A stretch of 42,466 nt of DNA, from contig JBFMEF010000199.1 of the NCBI GenBank assembly GCA_040753495.1, positions 1-42,466 on the forward strand, in the 5' to 3' direction. Source of the stretch: Candidatus Zixiibacteriota bacterium (GTDB lineage Bacteria > Zixibacteria > MSB-5A5 > GN15 > PGXB01). A model generated the notes under the pieces. That model searched no databases, had not been told where the DNA came from, and saw only the letters and a list, made by a program, of their open reading frames with translations. The position numbers were made by a program, and so were the translations under genes. The stretch's first letter is position 1, and the number at the start of each line of letters is the position of its first letter. Shown here piece after piece: positions 34,927 through 41,542 of this stretch.

Positions 34927-35601
34927 TCAGTTGGCGTCCGTTGCGGAGGAAATTTTGACTGGCGTTCCTTTCAGCAGGATGCCGGTGGCGAAATTATAAT
35001 ATTCTATCTCGCACTCGCGGACATTCAGGGGCACCTCACTCCAATCGCCAAGCAATCCCGCTCTTTTCATCGCCACCGTCGCCCAGACTGACTCTTTCAG
35101 GTCGGCCGCTTTCAGTGATTGCTGCAGTTCTCCGCGATAACTTCTGATAGTATCCGGGAACCGTCCCGATATTCGCGCCATCGCCCGGCAGATTCCTCCC
35201 CCGAACGGTTCAGTTTCGAGATTCGAAACCAGAAGCGGAAGATACTCCCCCTGCAGCGACGGCAGATTATAAAGGATTTCTCCAATCGCTTCCGGCGCAT
35301 ACCAGCCAATACTCCCCGATTCATCATTCATGCTCCAGAGAAGCTGCCGAATCAAACGCCGCAGCGGCTCCAATCCTTTTTCCCCCATCTTCATGCTCAC
35401 CCGCCCCAGCCCTTCAATCGTCCGCCAGACCACCAGCCGGTCGCTATCATATAGAAGAGAACTGAGTGTCCTGAGAATATTCTTATCCTGCGTTGCATAC
35501 TCCCCCAGCCCCGCAAAGTCGCGTCTTTGGAGTATCGACCGAACCTCTTCCTTCCTTCTCTTATTTCTTGATGATGCCAGCGACAGGCTTGATTTAGTCA
35601 C
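34927..35601 (-). CDS. DVU0298-type HEAT-like repeat protein
   Basis: A 224-residue helical protein starting at GTG 35601. Repeated amphipathic helices (VRSILQRRDFAGLGEYA, LSSLLYDSDRLVVWRTIEGL, then MNDESGSIGWYAPEAIGEIL) look like HEAT repeats. The N/DES-GxIGWxAPEAIGEI segment is typical of the DVU0298 family found mainly in sulfate-reducing and related anaerobes. No catalytic residues are evident; probably a scaffold protein. It follows the ZIP transporter gene by 27 bases. Confidence 0.7.
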   Translation of the reverse strand: MTKSSLSLASSRNKRRKEEVRSILQRRDFAGLGEYATQDKNILRTLSSLLYDSDRLVVWRTIEGLGRVSMKMGEKGLEPLRRLIRQLLWSMNDESGSIGWYAPEAIGEILYNLPSLQGEYLPLLVSNLETEPFGGGICRAMARISGRFPDTIRSYRGELQQSLKAADLKESVWATVAMKRAGLLGDWSEVPLNVRECEIEYYNFATGILLKGTPVKISSATDAN

Positions 35602-35628
35602 TCCCTTACTCCCTTCCCCTTACTTGTT

Positions 35629-36438
35629 CTATCCCAGAGCCACGTCTAAAGCCATCATCACCGCAAACCCCAGCATAACACCCGCGGTTGCTTCGTGCGA
35701 ATGCTCCCGCTGCGATTCAGGAACCAGTTCCTCCACCACCACAAAAATCATGGCTCCCGCGGCAAACGCCAGGGCGTAAGGAAGTATCGGCTCGGCCAGT
35801 ATTACCGCTACTGCTCCCAAAACGCCGGCGATCGGCTCCACTACCGCCGAAAGCTGCCCATACCAGAAACTCTTGAAACGACCAACCCCTTCCCTTCTCA
35901 GCGGCATAGAAACAGCCGTTCCTTCCGGAAAATTCTGTATCCCGATGCCGAGCGCCAGCGCCACCGCGCCGGCGAGCGACGCCGATGGCAAATCGGCCGC
36001 CAATGCCCCAAAGGCGACTCCCACCGCCAGACCCTCCGGGAAATTATGCAGCGTAATCGCCAGAACCAGAAGTGTCGTCCGGCGCCATTTAGTCTTTATT
36101 CCCTCGGCCGCCTCCGTCGGCAGAAATAGATGCAGATGCGGCAATGTTCGGTCTATCAATCTTAAGAATATCCCCCCCGCCAGGAATCCCACTACCGCCG
36201 GAAGCCAGCCCGGAATCCCTTTCTCCTCCGACATTTCAATAGCCGGCGCCAGCAATGACCAGTAGCTTGCCGCCACCATTACTCCGGCGGCAAATCCAAG
36301 CATCCCGTCCAGCACCCGACGACTCAACTCTTTTGCGAAGAAGACCGCCGATGCCCCCAGTGCTGTCATTAACCATGTAAAGCAGGTAGCGAGAAACGCC
36401 TGCATTATCGGATTCAATTCCTTGAAGTATTCAACCAT
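35629..36438 (-). CDS. ZIP-family metal transporter
   Basis: A 269-residue membrane protein with about eight helices. The metal-binding ZIP signatures are present: [16 protein letters not shown] and [16 protein letters not shown], plus [16 protein letters not shown] near the end and a His-containing loop (LPHLHLFLP). Members import zinc, iron or other divalent metals. AAGGAG lies just before the ATG. First gene of a two-gene minus-strand unit. Confidence 0.9.
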   Translation of the reverse strand: MVEYFKELNPIMQAFLATCFTWLMTALGASAVFFAKELSRRVLDGMLGFAAGVMVAASYWSLLAPAIEMSEEKGIPGWLPAVVGFLAGGIFLRLIDRTLPHLHLFLPTEAAEGIKTKWRRTTLLVLAITLHNFPEGLAVGVAFGALAADLPSASLAGAVALALGIGIQNFPEGTAVSMPLRREGVGRFKSFWYGQLSAVVEPIAGVLGAVAVILAEPILPYALAFAAGAMIFVVVEELVPESQREHSHEATAGVMLGFAVMMALDVALG

Positions 36439-36680
36439 AAGTCTCCTTTATCGCTGCAATATATTGATTAATCATAACAATACGAACAGTTTTGACCAAT
36501 TTATCACCCTTTTTTGATTGGACGGCTTATCCTTATAGTCTCGTTCAAATCGCAAATATCTACTATCATGTATATTTATTTTTGCCAGAGTTCTTCATTA
36601 ATTGCAGACAAATTTGTACAGATAAAACCGGCACTCCATCATAATTATGGTATTGCGGATACAGATTTCGGCGATTTTTC

Positions 36681-36709
36681 TTGACAAACTCTATCGGCTG
36701 TAATATTAT
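36681..36709 (+). promoter_or_regulatory. Consensus promoter of the peptide/radical SAM cluster
   Basis: TTGACA at 36681-36686, 17 bases, TATTAT at 36704-36709. The predicted start near 36716 leaves an untranslated leader of about 185 bases before the first peptide gene. Confidence 0.7.
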
Positions 36710-36739
36710 AGGTTAGTTTCGCAGTATCTAAAGTGAAAT

Positions 36740-36769
36740 AAGAGCACTTTTGTCAGAATTCATGCTCTT
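36740..36769 (+). other. Leader hairpin
   Basis: AAGAGCA and TGCTCTT form a 7-bp stem with a 16-base loop, about 25 bases into the predicted leader. No T-tract follows. It may be a transcript-stabilising or regulatory element. Confidence 0.4.
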
Positions 36770-36900
36770 CGTTTATTTGTCAGGCTCATTAAACAGATGT
36801 TTTATTCGCAGCCGCGATATGGATTCAGTATCACGTTATGACAACACCCGCTAACCCTAAACCTTTAACCTCTAACCTTTGACATGAGGAGGTCTGGCCC

Positions 36901-37014
36901 ATGATTTATCTCATTGACCCGGCTGAAACGATCAAAGGGGCGTGCCCCAAGAAGTGCGCGACTCTCTGCGGCATTCTCTGCGCAGTGAAGCCGCTTTATG
37001 GCGTTCCCATTTGA
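36901..37014 (+). CDS. RiPP-like precursor peptide 1
   Basis: A 37-residue peptide missed by length filters. GAGGAGG stands before the ATG. It begins MIYLIDP and carries Cys15, Cys19, Cys23 and Cys27 in a strict C-x3-C-x3-C-x3-C series, and ends KPLYGVPI. First of four tandem paralogues that precede radical SAM genes, so it is probably a substrate modified at the Cys-rich core. Unlike the next two it has LYG rather than CYG near the end and an extra short insert with Cys27. No double-glycine or signal sequence. No family recognised from memory. Confidence 0.8.
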   Translation: MIYLIDPAETIKGACPKKCATLCGILCAVKPLYGVPI

Positions 37015-37059
37015 CGTCACTCTCTCGTTTTTCGCAACCTTTTCTGAGGAGGAGAAGAA

Positions 37060-37173
37060 ATGATTTATCTTGTTGACCCGTCGGTATCCAGAGATGCCTG
37101 CACTCTCAAATGCTCGACTTACTGCGGCATTAAACCTTGCTACGGCGTTCCCCCGGGACCGATTGAACTGTAA
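37060..37173 (+). CDS. RiPP-like precursor peptide 2
   Basis: A 37-residue peptide with a strong Shine-Dalgarno (GAGGAGGAG) before ATG 37060, 45 bases after peptide 1. It begins MIYLVDP, has Cys14, Cys18, Cys22 and Cys27 (spacing 3, 3, 4) in CTLKCSTYCGIKPCYGVPP, and ends GPIEL. The start of the gene is nearly identical in DNA to peptides 1 and 3, showing recent tandem duplication. A presumed substrate of the downstream radical SAM enzymes. Confidence 0.82.
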   Translation: MIYLVDPSVSRDACTLKCSTYCGIKPCYGVPPGPIEL

Positions 37174-37241
37174 TAGTTTCTGTCAACCTGAATTCATCCT
37201 TGTTTGACCAGTTTAGTGTGGAAGGTTGTGAGTTTGTGTAA

Positions 37242-37280
37242 GGCGGCGTCATAACTGACTTTTTCCAATGTGGCGCCGCC
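37242..37280 (+). terminator. Stem-loop between peptides 2 and 3
   Basis: GGCGGCG and CGCCGCC form a perfect 7-bp GC stem around a 25-base loop, followed by TGTTTATT. It lies in the 149-base gap between peptide 2 and peptide 3 and may attenuate or process the transcript, making the first two peptides more abundant than the enzymes. Confidence 0.45.
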
Positions 37281-37322
37281 TGTTTATTAATAACTAACTT
37301 CAGTTTTTAAGGAGGTGAAGGA

Positions 37323-37433
37323 ATGATTTATCTCATCGACCCCACTGCCGCGTCAAAGGACGTCTGCCTTAGACTGTGCGGTACCTATTGTGGGATTAAG
37401 CCGTGCTACGGCGTCCCGCCGGAGGAAATCTAA
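37323..37433 (+). CDS. RiPP-like precursor peptide 3
   Basis: A 36-residue peptide with AAGGAGGTGA before its ATG, the best ribosome binding site of the group. It begins MIYLIDP, has Cys15, Cys19, Cys23 and Cys28 (spacing 3, 3, 4) and shares TYCGIKPCYGVPP exactly with peptide 2, ending EEI. The identity of the core with peptide 2 and the divergence of residues 8-14 point to selection on both the N-terminal heptad and the Cys core. Confidence 0.82.
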   Translation: MIYLIDPTAASKDVCLRLCGTYCGIKPCYGVPPEEI

Positions 37434-37456
37434 CTTCAAATGCGGAGGAGATGAGA

Positions 37457-37561
37457 ATGGTTTATCTCATTGATCCAAATGCGGCGGTAAAGTCAGTTTG
37501 CACTTTTCTCTGCAAACTTTACAGACCGCCCACACCGTTATACGGCTTACCGCCGGATTGA
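37457..37561 (+). CDS. RiPP-like precursor peptide 4 (reduced Cys core)
   Basis: A 34-residue peptide with GCGGAGGAG before ATG 37457, 23 bases after peptide 3. It begins MVYLIDP and keeps Cys15 and Cys19, but the other two cysteines are replaced (LYRPPTPLYGLPPD). The YG(V/L)PP ending is retained. It is either a diverged substrate giving a different product or a decaying copy. The first radical SAM gene starts 32 bases later. Confidence 0.78.
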   Translation: MVYLIDPNAAVKSVCTFLCKLYRPPTPLYGLPPD

Positions 37562-37593
37562 TGTGTAAGGCGTTATTGCCAAACGGAGTTTGA

Positions 37594-38991
37594 ATGATTT
37601 CATCGATGGAGAGGGGCGACTCTCTCCATCAAGAAATGAAAAGACCGACCATTATGCACAAACTGTCACAATACAACCAGTTTCAGCCCTGGTTTGACGG
37701 CTATTACATAGCCTATAATGCCCGTTCCGGCGCCGTGGCATTGATGACCGCTGACAATTACTCTCTCTTTACCGATATCGCCCGCAAACTCCAGAGCGGC
37801 GATGCCAACTTCGACACCGAAGAGCAGAAACTTTTGACACAACTCAAATATGGCTCCTTTGTGGTCGATGACGATTTTGATGAATTCGAAACTCTCAAAT
37901 TCACTCATCAACTGGGTCGTTTCGATTCCACTTCTCTGGGGCTTACTATTGCCCCCACGATGGCGTGCAACATGGCTTGCCATTATTGCTTCGAGGAAAA
38001 CAAGAAGGGCAAGATGTCCTCAGCGGTAATTGAAGCCATCATTTCTTTCATCGAAAAACAGGCGCGCCAGCTCAAGAAACTTGAAATTGGCTGGTACGGC
38101 GGAGAACCGCTTCTCGCCATGGATGTCATCGAAGACCTCATGCTCTCCGTTAACGACCTCGCCGCGGAATATAAACTGGAGTGCGGCTCTTCTATAATCA
38201 CCAATGGGTATCTTCTCCATCGGGAAAATGTCGAGCGGCTGAGTCAGCTCAAAGTTTCGAGCGCTCAGGTCACTCTTGATGGCCCCGCTCGGCTTCATGA
38301 CCAGAAACGTCCCTTGAAAAACGGCAAGGGAAGTTTTGAGACCATCCTCGAAAATCTAAAATATGCTTCAACCCGAATCGGCATCGGCGTCCGGGTCAAT
38401 GTCGACAAGTCATTCACCAAAGAGACTATTCAGGAGCTTCTGGGAGAGCTCGCTGATGCTGGTCTGCGTGAACGGGTCGGCGTTTATTTCGGACAACTGG
38501 AGCCGGCGACCACCGCCTGCGCCAATATCTCCGAAAGCTGCTATGATACCGCCGGATTCTCCCAGATTGAAATCGAATATTACCGCCTTCTTCTGGAGAA
38601 CGGCTTTAGAATAGATAAGCTTCCCGCGCCGGCAGTTACTTTCTGCATGGCGCAAAATATTAACGCCTTTCTTGTCGACCCCGATGGCGAGCTGTACCGC
38701 TGCTTCAATTACGCCGGCGACAAGAAAATGTCGATGGGCAATATCCGCAACGAAATTAACTATCAGCATAAGAACTTTCTGCATCTCTTTCGCTACGACC
38801 CGTATGCTGATGGCGCATGTCGGGAATGCAATCTTCTCCCCGTTTGTGTCGGGGGATGTCCCTCCCGGCGCGCCGACCGCGACATTCCCCGGGAATTGCT
38901 CTGCGACAATTGGAAACATAATCTGGCGCCGATGCTTGAAATAATCGCCCTTTCACGGCAACAAGCGGCCGCTGCCGCCAAAAAGGAGTAA
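37594..38991 (+). CDS. Radical SAM/SPASM peptide maturase 1
   Basis: A 465-residue radical SAM enzyme. Residues ~20-105 form an N-terminal domain (YYIAYNARSGAVALM) of the kind that often precedes peptide-modifying radical SAM cores and may bind a leader. The SAM cluster is C125-x3-C129-x2-C132 (CNMACHYC), with GWYGGEPLL in the core. A full SPASM set for auxiliary clusters follows: C351, C370, C409, C412, C418, C422, C437. ATG 37594 has ACGGAG 5 bases upstream; Met codons at 37636 and 37654 are alternatives. Probably forms thioether or C-C crosslinks in the four upstream peptides. Confidence 0.88.
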   Translation: MISSMERGDSLHQEMKRPTIMHKLSQYNQFQPWFDGYYIAYNARSGAVALMTADNYSLFTDIARKLQSGDANFDTEEQKLLTQLKYGSFVVDDDFDEFETLKFTHQLGRFDSTSLGLTIAPTMACNMACHYCFEENKKGKMSSAVIEAIISFIEKQARQLKKLEIGWYGGEPLLAMDVIEDLMLSVNDLAAEYKLECGSSIITNGYLLHRENVERLSQLKVSSAQVTLDGPARLHDQKRPLKNGKGSFETILENLKYASTRIGIGVRVNVDKSFTKETIQELLGELADAGLRERVGVYFGQLEPATTACANISESCYDTAGFSQIEIEYYRLLLENGFRIDKLPAPAVTFCMAQNINAFLVDPDGELYRCFNYAGDKKMSMGNIRNEINYQHKNFLHLFRYDPYADGACRECNLLPVCVGGCPSRRADRDIPRELLCDNWKHNLAPMLEIIALSRQQAAAAAKKE

Positions 38992-38993
38992 CT

Positions 38994-40112
38994 ATGCTCG
39001 AATATAACGGCTTCAAAATTTTTCCCCAGTCTGTTATCTGGGAAATCACCTTTGCTTGCAATATGCGCTGCCTCCACTGCGGCACCTCGGCGGGGAAGAA
39101 ACGTCCCGATGAACTGACCACTGATGAAGCGCTGAAACTGATCGATGAACTCGCCGCCAATGGCGCCGAAGGTATTACTCTTTCCGGCGGTGAACCGCTC
39201 ATGCGCGAAGACTGGCGACTCCTTGCCAGGCGAATCAAGGAAAACGGCGTTCAGGCATATCTCATCACCAACGGCCTGGCCGTCACCCCTCAAATAATTG
39301 ACGACTTCGAAAGCCTCAATTTTGGCGACATCGGGGTCAGTTTTGACGGCACCGAGAAGACTCATAATTACATCCGCCAGCGCGACGACAGCTGGAGCAC
39401 CGCCTACGGCGCCCTGCAGATGATGGCAAAGAAGGGAACTTTCAAGTTCTGCGCCGTGACCCAGGTCTCCAACATGAATCTCGGCGAACTCCGTCAGATT
39501 AAACAGCTCCTGGTCGATGCCGGCTGCAGGCTCTGGCGTATCCAGATGACCACCTCCACCGGAAGAATGAAAAGTCTTAAAGACCTGATTCTCGGCATCG
39601 AGAACTACCCCAGGATGGTCGACCTGATTCTGGAGTTCCAGAAGGAAGGCGATATCAATATTGATGTCGGCGAGAATATCGGCTATTTCGGATGCAAAGG
39701 AAGTGAACTGCTTCAGGGAATGCCTTATTTCGGCTGCTATGCCGGCACCCGCGTTGTCGGTATCGAGTCCAATGGCAATATTAAAGGCTGCCTTTCCATG
39801 CCGGAAGAATTTGTTGAAGGGAATATCCGCGACTCCTCTTTCACCGAGCTCTGGCATCGTCCCGGCGCTTTCGCTTATAACCGCCAATTTACCCGGGAGA
39901 CCGCCAGCGGTGAATGCCGCGAGTGCCGTTATCTCCCGCTCTGTCGGGGAGGATGTACCACCACTTCCGTTTCCGCAACCGGGCAGCGCGCCGACAATCC
40001 TTATTGCATGTATCGCATCGAGAAAAAACAGGGGATTGTCTGCAAGGACAATGAAATCATAACCAATCTGTTGGACCAGATTAACGCCGGCGCAGAGAGC
40101 AAGACCACTTAA
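38994..40112 (+). CDS. Radical SAM/SPASM peptide maturase 2
   Basis: A 372-residue radical SAM protein starting 2 bases after the first. The SAM cluster motif C22-x3-C26-x2-C29 (CNMRCLHC) is close to the N-terminus, so no leader-binding domain is present; ITLSGGEPLMR follows. SPASM cysteines are C248, C266, C308, C311, C317, C321 and C338. It resembles PqqE and related RiPP maturases. Its presence beside maturase 1 implies a second modification or a complex. Its stop overlaps the next start by one base. Confidence 0.9.
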   Translation: MLEYNGFKIFPQSVIWEITFACNMRCLHCGTSAGKKRPDELTTDEALKLIDELAANGAEGITLSGGEPLMREDWRLLARRIKENGVQAYLITNGLAVTPQIIDDFESLNFGDIGVSFDGTEKTHNYIRQRDDSWSTAYGALQMMAKKGTFKFCAVTQVSNMNLGELRQIKQLLVDAGCRLWRIQMTTSTGRMKSLKDLILGIENYPRMVDLILEFQKEGDINIDVGENIGYFGCKGSELLQGMPYFGCYAGTRVVGIESNGNIKGCLSMPEEFVEGNIRDSSFTELWHRPGAFAYNRQFTRETASGECRECRYLPLCRGGCTTTSVSATGQRADNPYCMYRIEKKQGIVCKDNEIITNLLDQINAGAESKTT

Positions 40113-41542
40113 TGGAGTCTAAAGCTCCATCTATATATCTCGTTTACCCGTCCTGCTTCTACTATCCGGACTGGATGGAGAAGGTGGAGATGAAAACATC
40201 TCAACTTCTCCTGGCTTCATTCCTCTCCCGGTATTACCCGGTGGAATACGCCGATTTTGAATATGCCATTGGCCGTCCCAATAGCGTCGTCCAGATTAAA
40301 CGCTTCGAACGGAAAGTCCGCGACCTGTTCGAAAACTGCCGTCACAATATCCTGGCGATTTCCTGCTGGACCAGCCTCTCCTACCAGGCTACCCTGACTA
40401 TCTCCCGCATCTGGCGCGAATTGTACCCGGATAGATTAATCATCGTTGGCGGCTACCACGCCTCTGCCCGCCCTGACGAATTTCTCACCGCAAATAATCT
40501 CATCGATTATGTCATTTGCGGCGAAGGGGAACTGGCCCTCAAAGAAATCGCCGACGCCTTTGTCGCAGCCGGTCGGCCGCCTGCCACAACCGTTATCAAA
40601 GCGCCCTCTGTCCGTGAGGATAATTTTGTCGGTTACAACTGGGATATTGTGGACCGCTTTATGAGCGAGTACTTTCCCAATGGACCCGGTAATATCTATC
40701 TCTATCTTTCCCGCGGCTGCCCTTTCGGTTGTTCTTTCTGCATGGAGCCGCTCAAAGACCGGAAATGGCGCGCCTACACCCCCGAATCTGCCTTTAAGGA
40801 GCTGGAGACAGCCATCGCTCGCTTCAAGCCCTACGGTGTCGCTTTTGCCGATGCCTGCTTCGGGATGAGACCGGGCTGGCGCAAGGAATTCCTCCGCCTG
40901 CTTGCTGACTCCAAACCCCGCGCCTGGATTGTCATTGAGACTCGCCCCGAATATATTGATGACGAAGATATCGAGCTGTTCGCGCAGTTCAAGACCGAGA
41001 TACAATTCGGCGTCGAAAGCTGCTCGCCCGAAATGCTGCTTCTAATGAAAAAGACCCGACAGCCCGATAAATTTCTGGAGCGTTTCCGCGAAGTCAGTCA
41101 TAAGTTATCGGCCCGCGGCGTTCTCCACCGGGCAAATCTTATCTTTAATCATCCCGGCGAAACCCGGAAAACTCTTGAAGAAACCTATGGTTTCATCGAC
41201 CGTGAACTGGAGAATCGGAATTCTTACCTTATGTGGGCCGCCCACGGCTATATGCATTTTCCCGGTTGTGAACTCGATTCCAATAAAGCATATTATGAGA
41301 AGAATTTCGGAAGCCGCTTCCTTCGGCCCGAATGGTGGAAGGAGAATGACGACCAGTACTATGCCAGCATGCAGTTTATTCCTTCATCTGACCTGGGGGA
41401 AGAGAATCGCGGTCTCTGGGAGAAGATGATGGCGGATAGAAGAGAGAAACTGAAATCAGCCCTTGCCCCGCGAGCCTTCCGCTTTGCCGCCAACAAGTAT
41501 TTCCTCGACTGGAAAGTCGACCCCCGCTATGAAGAAGTTTAG
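40112..41542 (+). CDS. B12-binding-domain radical SAM protein
   Basis: A 476-residue radical SAM enzyme with an N-terminal cobalamin-binding-like domain (about 1-160; IIVGGYHASARPDEF and VICGEGELALKEI are typical) but no DxHxxG motif. The SAM cluster is C203-x3-C207-x2-C210 (CPFGCSFC). Such proteins often methylate unactivated carbons, including in peptides, so this gene could methylate the products. It may instead be a ring or lipid-modifying enzyme, but the one-base overlap with maturase 2 ties it to the cluster. Confidence 0.88.
   Translation: MESKAPSIYLVYPSCFYYPDWMEKVEMKTSQLLLASFLSRYYPVEYADFEYAIGRPNSVVQIKRFERKVRDLFENCRHNILAISCWTSLSYQATLTISRIWRELYPDRLIIVGGYHASARPDEFLTANNLIDYVICGEGELALKEIADAFVAAGRPPATTVIKAPSVREDNFVGYNWDIVDRFMSEYFPNGPGNIYLYLSRGCPFGCSFCMEPLKDRKWRAYTPESAFKELETAIARFKPYGVAFADACFGMRPGWRKEFLRLLADSKPRAWIVIETRPEYIDDEDIELFAQFKTEIQFGVESCSPEMLLLMKKTRQPDKFLERFREVSHKLSARGVLHRANLIFNHPGETRKTLEETYGFIDRELENRNSYLMWAAHGYMHFPGCELDSNKAYYEKNFGSRFLRPEWWKENDDQYYASMQFIPSSDLGEENRGLWEKMMADRREKLKSALAPRAFRFAANKYFLDWKVDPRYEEV

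Larger units (their letters stand above)
36439..36900. other. Intergenic region before the peptide cluster
   Basis: 462 AT-rich bases between the divergent ZIP gene and the first small peptide. It holds a consensus promoter (36681-36709), a leader hairpin (36740-36769) and four imperfect YYTAACC-type units at 36851-36880. The first ~220 bases show nothing I can name beyond the ZIP gene's upstream DNA. Confidence 0.7.

Noticed and set aside
36797-36841. 14-residue ORF in the leader of the peptide cluster
   Set aside because: No Shine-Dalgarno and no similarity to the MIYLIDP peptides, so a leader peptide is not supported.
38793-39887. 364-codon ORF on the minus strand
   Set aside because: Antisense to two radical SAM genes with intact cysteine motifs; no domain recognised.
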